NCBI GenBank assembly: GCA_905215345.1
Contig: CAJMPR010000004.1
Coordinates: forward strand, 124,001-188,000
Direction of reading: 5' to 3'
Length of the DNA stretch: 64,000 nt
Source: an uncultured bacterium
GTDB lineage: Bacteria > Bacteroidota > Bacteroidia > Bacteroidales > Bacteroidaceae
The first letter of the stretch is position 1; each line of letters opens with the position of its first letter. The notes under the pieces were generated by a model. The model saw only the letters and a list, made by a program, of their open reading frames with translations, did not search any database and was not told the DNA's origin. Below are positions 59,598-64,000 of this stretch, piece after piece. The position numbers were made by a program, and so were the translations under genes.

Positions 59598-62005
59598 TAG
59601 TTTATACCTGTTTGTTGATCAGAGTTTTGAAGTGAACGCTCTCTCTTTATATCTCTTTTCTTTCCGCTCTTAATCGTGTAGGTGATATTAATTCCTATGG
59701 ATCGCGCTGTGGCAAAGTTGGTTTGCAGGATGTAATAATCTGTATGAATTCTCTCGTCTTTAATCTGATAATACTTGTTGAACGGAGAGTTGATTACCGC
59801 TTTTATGTTTAAAGTCCCGTCTAAGAAACTTTTACTCACATAAAATGAATACAATGAGAAGGCATAACTCTTGCCCCATGCGGAGGGAATGTTTTTATAG
59901 TTCCCGTATTGGAGCCCCATAGTCCAGCTTTTTTGTAAGAACACGTCACACATCACAGTTGCATTGTATATAATGGAGTTCTGTTTCAACTCATAATTTC
60001 CGCTTCTCATAGTATAGTAGTCAATATTTCCTGTAGCCATCAGTGACAATATACTTATAGGCCGGTAATTGAAATATACGTTTGCTCCTATTTCATCTGT
60101 TTTATCGATATTGCCGTAAGTGTTTATAAGCATGTTTTTGTCACGGTTATAGTAGCTATACGGAATAATAGCATCATCTTGACGTTTGTATGAAAGTCCG
60201 CAGGATAAAAACACGATATTGGAATACTTCATATAATTAAATGTCAAATAATGATTGCGGGAATAGGCCAGATCCGGATTTCCTTCGCTTCCCGTATAGC
60301 CTGAATAATTTGCCAGGAAGGGATTGAGAGTCAGGATACCCGGTCTCTGTATTCCGCTGTCATAACTTAGTGAAAGCCGTGAGGTTTTATCAGGCTGATA
60401 AGCAATACTTATGTGTGGCAGGAAGGTGTTATGCCGTGTTGTATAGTCATAATCACGGTTTCCGGGAAATCGCATCTTGAAAAATGCATATTCCCAGCGT
60501 ATACTTGCGTTCAGAGTCAGTTTGTCCCAAAGACTGGCGGTATAAGATGAATAGAGAGCTGAAATATTCTGATTATACTTCATATTGGTAGGATTGGCGC
60601 TTAGAGTTGGTGATGAATTTTCCCACTGACCGTCATTTAATAAATAAGAAGATGACTTTGTATCCCCGATACGGAATATCTGCTTGGCTCCTACACGCAT
60701 CTGATGTTTGGCAGAAAAAGGTATTGTCCAATCCGCCATTACGGTATGCTCGTTCATGCCTCCGTTAGTTTTCGAACGGCTGTTAGCCTCGTCTCCTCCT
60801 TTGTTGCTTTGCTGAATGAAGTTGCGGACATCAGGATTATAGGTATAGCGGTATCCTGCGGCAAAACGCTCCTGCTTCTTATTTTTTCTGAAAAGGTTTC
60901 GATACATTATATTGGACTCCACACTGCCCGACCAGTTGTCATTGCGGTTTAAAAAGGTTGAGTGCGTGGATTGTTGCCGTTGCGAGAACAATTGTTCCCA
61001 ACTGGTTTTGAAATCTGTTTTTTGGAGTAATCCGTGGCTGTCTGCATACAGGGAATTTACACTGTCTATTGCCCAGGAGAACAGCGCGCGTATGGTATGG
61101 TTCTGCCAGTTACCGTTGCCTTTACCGTCAAGCGAGATATCTTGCCGGCTCTCGTCGGTGCCATATCTGCTTTTGACCTCGACGGGTTGTTTCCGTTGTC
61201 CGTCAAGGTTATAATTATATCCTACGGAAAAATCCACGTTGCCTTTCGTCGCTATCAGGGTTGTGCCGAAATTGGCTTTAGGTTGAGTAGCTCCGCCTCC
61301 GTTCAGTGTCAGGGAGTAACCGTTCAAGGCGCGTTTGGTTGTTATGATGTTGAGTATGGCATTTCCCGTCTCGGCGTCATATCGTCCGTCAAGTTCCGTG
61401 ATGACTTCAATCTTCGAAATTGTGGAGGCCGGGATACTTTGCAATACTTCCTTAGGGTTCGATTGGGCTATCCGGTAGGGTACACCGTTCAGATAAATGG
61501 AATAAGCGCCGCTGCCTTTGACGGTAATATTATCGTTGGCATCAACGTTTATAAGCGGCACATATTTCAGGGCTGAGAGCAAATCGGAAGCTTGTACGGC
61601 TTTGTCTTTGGACATGTCGTATATGATGCTTTTAGGGGATATTGTAATCAGGCGTTTACGCCCATGAATTACTACCTCCGAAAGGCTCTGACTTTGTTGT
61701 TGCATGGCAACGTTAATTTCGGTGTCCGTATTTAAGTTTAGCTTGTTGTGATATGTTTGGTATCCTAAATAGTTTATATCCAAATGATATTTTCCTTTAA
61801 GGAGTTCAAGTTGCGCCGCTCCTTCCGCGTCTGTGTATTGGAACAAGGAGTCTGTGGCGCTCTTTACTTTCAAAAGGGCGAAAGGTAACCGTTCTCCGGT
61901 TATGCTGTCGGTTACTGTGACAAGGATTTTGTGAGTGTCCTTGTTTTGTGCCTGGCAGACCGAACAGAGCAATAAGATTGAGAGGATAAATAAGGGCAGT
62001 CTCAT
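59597..62005 (-). CDS. TonB-receptor-like outer-membrane barrel protein
   Basis: An 802-residue exported protein with signal peptide (LFILSILLLCSVCQA), a carboxypeptidase-regulatory-like domain (about 25-110: LVTVTDSITGERLPFALLKV), a plug-like region (about 115-225: VVIHGRKRLITISPKS and ISKIEVITELDGRYDAETG) and a C-terminal beta barrel (to 802). It fits the Bacteroidetes 'outer membrane beta-barrel family' related to TonB receptors. Inside the RiPP operon it may be the outer-membrane exit, an uptake receptor for the product, or part of self-protection. It overlaps the maturase gene by four bases. Confidence 0.85.
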   Translation of the reverse strand: MRLPLFILSILLLCSVCQAQNKDTHKILVTVTDSITGERLPFALLKVKSATDSLFQYTDAEGAAQLELLKGKYHLDINYLGYQTYHNKLNLNTDTEINVAMQQQSQSLSEVVIHGRKRLITISPKSIIYDMSKDKAVQASDLLSALKYVPLINVDANDNITVKGSGAYSIYLNGVPYRIAQSNPKEVLQSIPASTISKIEVITELDGRYDAETGNAILNIITTKRALNGYSLTLNGGGATQPKANFGTTLIATKGNVDFSVGYNYNLDGQRKQPVEVKSRYGTDESRQDISLDGKGNGNWQNHTIRALFSWAIDSVNSLYADSHGLLQKTDFKTSWEQLFSQRQQSTHSTFLNRNDNWSGSVESNIMYRNLFRKNKKQERFAAGYRYTYNPDVRNFIQQSNKGGDEANSRSKTNGGMNEHTVMADWTIPFSAKHQMRVGAKQIFRIGDTKSSSYLLNDGQWENSSPTLSANPTNMKYNQNISALYSSYTASLWDKLTLNASIRWEYAFFKMRFPGNRDYDYTTRHNTFLPHISIAYQPDKTSRLSLSYDSGIQRPGILTLNPFLANYSGYTGSEGNPDLAYSRNHYLTFNYMKYSNIVFLSCGLSYKRQDDAIIPYSYYNRDKNMLINTYGNIDKTDEIGANVYFNYRPISILSLMATGNIDYYTMRSGNYELKQNSIIYNATVMCDVFLQKSWTMGLQYGNYKNIPSAWGKSYAFSLYSFYVSKSFLDGTLNIKAVINSPFNKYYQIKDERIHTDYYILQTNFATARSIGINITYTIKSGKKRDIKRERSLQNSDQQTGIN

Positions 62006-63258
62006 TGATATAAGTTTATAGTTGTTAGTTGAGGTATAGACCTCAAACTGTTATGAGCTTTTGCTTTATAATATTCGCATAAAGTGTGTGGGAAAGCAGT
62101 AGGGCTTTGTTCGGTATTTAGTGTGGCTGCCCTGCAGCCAGCGGCACAAATGTATTTTACGTTGCATTCCTTGCAAGTAGGAATATTGTCAACACAAAAA
62201 CCTGTCCGCAGTGCTTCAGAAATATTATTTTTTAATATATCCTCAATTGAATCATGCAATATATTTCCCATTTTATAATCCTCAATATGAAGACTTTGGC
62301 ACGGGAACACATTTCCTGCTGGATCAATACTGAAAAGTCCCACTCCGGCTCCGCAATAGAAACGTAGTTCTTCTAAGTTTTTCGGGACGGAAGGTAGTGT
62401 GGAAATAAAATCTTCTATAGATGGAAGAAGGGAAATATCTTCGGTACTATTTGGAACAATTAGTACTGATCTGAAATTTACGACTTTATTTGAACAAAAA
62501 TCCCGGATATATTCAAGCTCACAACAATTACCACTTGAATGTACGCTGCTAATAGTAATATTCAGTTTACTGTATTTTTCTTTAAGGAACTGAATATTAT
62601 GCTTAAACAAGGCGGGCTTGAAATTCACACGCTGTTGACCTTCTCCCGTTAAGTTGTCACAACTAAAAATGACACTGTTAATTTGGTTGAATACATCCTC
62701 CCTGTATTGATAATGCTCAAAATCCGTCATGCAGTTTGAAATTATCTCAATGTGTATGCTATTGCCATATTCCCTGATATATCTAATGACTTTAGGCAAT
62801 AAATCAGTAAGAAAAGGTTCTCCTCCGGTGATGATAATTTTCTTTGTGTATGGCAAAATCTTATCAAGCATAATTTTCCACTTCTCAATGCTTAATTCAG
62901 AAAAGTTGTTTCTCACTTTCTTATTGTAGCAATAAATACAGTCTAAATTGCATTTATAAGTCAGGTGGAGATAGTATGAATGCGGTGGCAACCGCTCTAT
63001 GTCATTATAGTTTAGAATAGGTTTCTCGGATAAAATTTGATTATTAACAACTGCATCATATACATTTTTGATATACTTATGATACTTTGCTGGTATAGTT
63101 TGGACTACTTTCTCAAAAGATTCATACAAATAAATTAAATTGAATATAGATAAGTCTAATTCGCTGATTCTACATGCAAAATGTCGGTTTGAATTATAGA
63201 AAATATAGTCTTCTCCATCCTTCAATATCATATAATTGGGATTATCGAGTATTTTCAT
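62002..63258 (-). CDS. Radical SAM/SPASM peptide maturase
   Basis: A 418-residue enzyme started at MKILDNPNYM (base 63258); a longer frame upstream is AT-rich and lacks coding character. Residues about 1-85 form an N-terminal domain that could bind the leader peptide. The radical SAM core begins with C103-NLD-C107-IY-C110 and IITGGEPFLTD. The SPASM part has Cys in FYCGAGVGLFSI, VFPCQS, CKECNVKYICAAGC and LCEYYK, enough for two auxiliary [4Fe-4S] clusters. Such enzymes form thioether or carbon-carbon links in precursor peptides. The precursor lies 125 bases upstream. Confidence 0.92.
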   Translation of the reverse strand: MKILDNPNYMILKDGEDYIFYNSNRHFACRISELDLSIFNLIYLYESFEKVVQTIPAKYHKYIKNVYDAVVNNQILSEKPILNYNDIERLPPHSYYLHLTYKCNLDCIYCYNKKVRNNFSELSIEKWKIMLDKILPYTKKIIITGGEPFLTDLLPKVIRYIREYGNSIHIEIISNCMTDFEHYQYREDVFNQINSVIFSCDNLTGEGQQRVNFKPALFKHNIQFLKEKYSKLNITISSVHSSGNCCELEYIRDFCSNKVVNFRSVLIVPNSTEDISLLPSIEDFISTLPSVPKNLEELRFYCGAGVGLFSIDPAGNVFPCQSLHIEDYKMGNILHDSIEDILKNNISEALRTGFCVDNIPTCKECNVKYICAAGCRAATLNTEQSPTAFPHTLCEYYKAKAHNSLRSIPQLTTINLYQ

Positions 63259-63383
63259 TGTAAATATCAAATTAGTGCGATACGCAAATATAGTATAAGT
63301 CGTTGATAATATATATAAATTACTATAAAAAGGCATGTGCCTTAGAAACAGTTTCGCTTTTTCAAGCACATGCCCTATACAGT

Positions 63384-63590
63384 TTAGCCAGCACCATTAC
63401 CGCCACCAGCTCCTCCTGTACAACCGCAACCACAAGCGCAGCTCGAATGTATAATATCAACTAACTGAGCCTGTCTTGCTGCATAAACACCTGTAAAGGT
63501 GAAAATCTTTGCGTTAGAGAGAGCATTAGAGCCACCCAGTACCTTCTCCAATAATTCGTTCGTCATTTTGAATTCATCTTGTTCTTTCAT
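63384..63590 (-). CDS. RiPP precursor peptide with double-glycine leader and CxCxCxC tail
   Basis: A 68-residue peptide. The leader (1-20) is MKEQDEFKMTNELLEKVLGG, ending in the LxxxLxGG pattern cut by C39 peptidases. The predicted core (21-68) starts SNALSNAKIF, has a middle part with VYAARQAQLVDIIHSS, and ends with Cys at 51, 53, 55 and 57 spaced by Ala or Gly (CACGCGC), then a glycine-rich tail (TGGAGGGNGAG). It resembles the Bacteroidales GG-leader natural product precursors that accompany radical SAM maturases. It is the first gene of the operon. Modification and activity are unknown. Confidence 0.85.
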   Translation of the reverse strand: MKEQDEFKMTNELLEKVLGGSNALSNAKIFTFTGVYAARQAQLVDIIHSSCACGCGCTGGAGGGNGAG

Positions 63591-63634
63591 ACAAAATAGA
63601 ATTTTAGATATAAGCCCTACTCATTACGCTTTTC

Positions 63635-63660
63635 GGTTTCCGCGCCTTTCGGCAGTCTGG
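63635..63660 (-). other. Small hairpins upstream of the precursor gene
   Basis: On the minus strand GCCGAAAGGC (63644-63653) is a three-base stem with a GAAA tetraloop, directly followed by GCGGAAACCG with a CGG/CCG stem. They lie about 55 bases before the precursor start codon and 45 bases after the DUF3244 stop codon. They may shape the leader RNA; no T-run marks a terminator. Confidence 0.4.
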
Positions 63661-63698
63661 TCTGAGAGATTATAGTCGACTTGAATCTTTTCTTTTGA

Positions 63699-64000
63699 TT
63701 AATAGGAAAAATAGCCATAATAGGAAGTGTCACCAAATTCAAACTCCAATATATAGTCACCTTCTGGTAAATCATAGATTTCAAATGTATGACATTGCGA
63801 TGCTATCATATTAATATTAGAATAGATTATATTGCCTGATTTATCTCTAATTACGATTGATACATTCTCTATTGTTACATTCGAATAGATACGTAGGATA
63901 TTTCCGTCGATGATTGCGGTAGGTTCCATGGAGATAGAACGACGATCTCTTACCCACTCATCTTCTTCTGTACAAGTACAAAAAAGAGAAATTTTTTGTT
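63699..64000 (-). CDS. DUF3244-like small secreted protein (partial)
   Basis: The frame is open to the end of the window and encodes at least 100 residues. The visible part starts with KISLFCTCTEEDEW, probably the end of a signal peptide, and continues EPTAIIDGNILRIYSNVTIE, then IVIRDKSGNIIYSN and LPEGDYILEFEFGDTSYYG. This is the beta-sandwich pattern of DUF3244, small Bacteroidales proteins often encoded near C39-type exporters and peptide genes. An internal ATG at 63929 is not the likely start. It stands 109 bases upstream of the precursor gene on the same strand. Confidence 0.75.
   Translation of the reverse strand, partial: QKISLFCTCTEEDEWVRDRRSISMEPTAIIDGNILRIYSNVTIENVSIVIRDKSGNIIYSNINMIASQCHTFEIYDLPEGDYILEFEFGDTSYYGYFSY

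Overview
The window looks like chromosomal DNA of a gut Bacteroides species. The evidence is the families present (fimbrillin/Mfa-like lipoproteins, BspA-type leucine-rich repeats, DUF4491, DUF3244, CarboxypepD_reg/TonB-type outer-membrane proteins, the rSAM/lipoprotein pair, two-copy FKBP operon), promoters of the TAnnTTTG type, and weak Shine-Dalgarno sequences. Both ends cut through genes: a sodium-pump decarboxylase beta subunit at base 1 and a DUF3244 protein at base 64000.

Layout. 1-8.1 kb: housekeeping and membrane genes, all on the minus strand (decarboxylase subunits, a membrane LytTR regulator with a LiaF-like partner, a sugar permease with ribokinase, a tRNA with CAU anticodon, an Lrp regulator, two FKBP isomerases). 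8.2-22.5 kb: a visibly GC-richer minus-strand block of seven fimbrillin-type lipoproteins, four of which carry leucine-rich repeats after the fimbrillin part. It also holds a secreted caspase-like protease, a secreted partner of unknown function and a thioredoxin broken at its active site. A divergent membrane TPR/AraC regulator (23.0 kb) is its most likely controller. 25.6-34.3 kb: a glycan locus with glycosyltransferases, a Wzx-type flippase and a plus-strand nonulosonate (sialic-acid-like) set: synthase, phosphatase, cytidylyltransferase and a candidate GT42-like transferase. 34.4-53.7 kb: mostly core genes (metG, ADP-forming acyl-CoA synthetase, yifB/comM, xerD, aroQ, pyk, rbfA, a LolE-like permease, an HU-like protein). 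Within this part are a radical SAM/lipoprotein pair with a very short lipoprotein, a thioredoxin-like lipoprotein without its cysteines, and a histidine kinase paired with a kinase relative that has Tyr in place of the phospho-accepting His. 54.0-56.7 kb: a GH3 glycosidase with a PA14 domain.

57.2-63.6 kb is the strongest candidate for an undescribed system. It is a compact minus-strand RiPP-type operon: a 68-residue precursor with a double-glycine leader and a CxCxCxC core tail, a radical SAM/SPASM maturase, a TonB-receptor-like outer-membrane barrel, a C39-peptidase ABC exporter and a 64-residue membrane protein that looks like the N-terminus of an HlyD-type adaptor. The last four genes overlap or almost touch. 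The operon abuts a fragment of a YfhO-like gene, which suggests a rearrangement at that edge.

Many intergenic gaps contain short direct-word repeats folded into large inverted repeats, and two gaps hold clean tandem arrays (four 22-nt units at 25.5 kb, three 21-nt units at 36.6 kb). All assignments come from reading the sequence; no database search was run.
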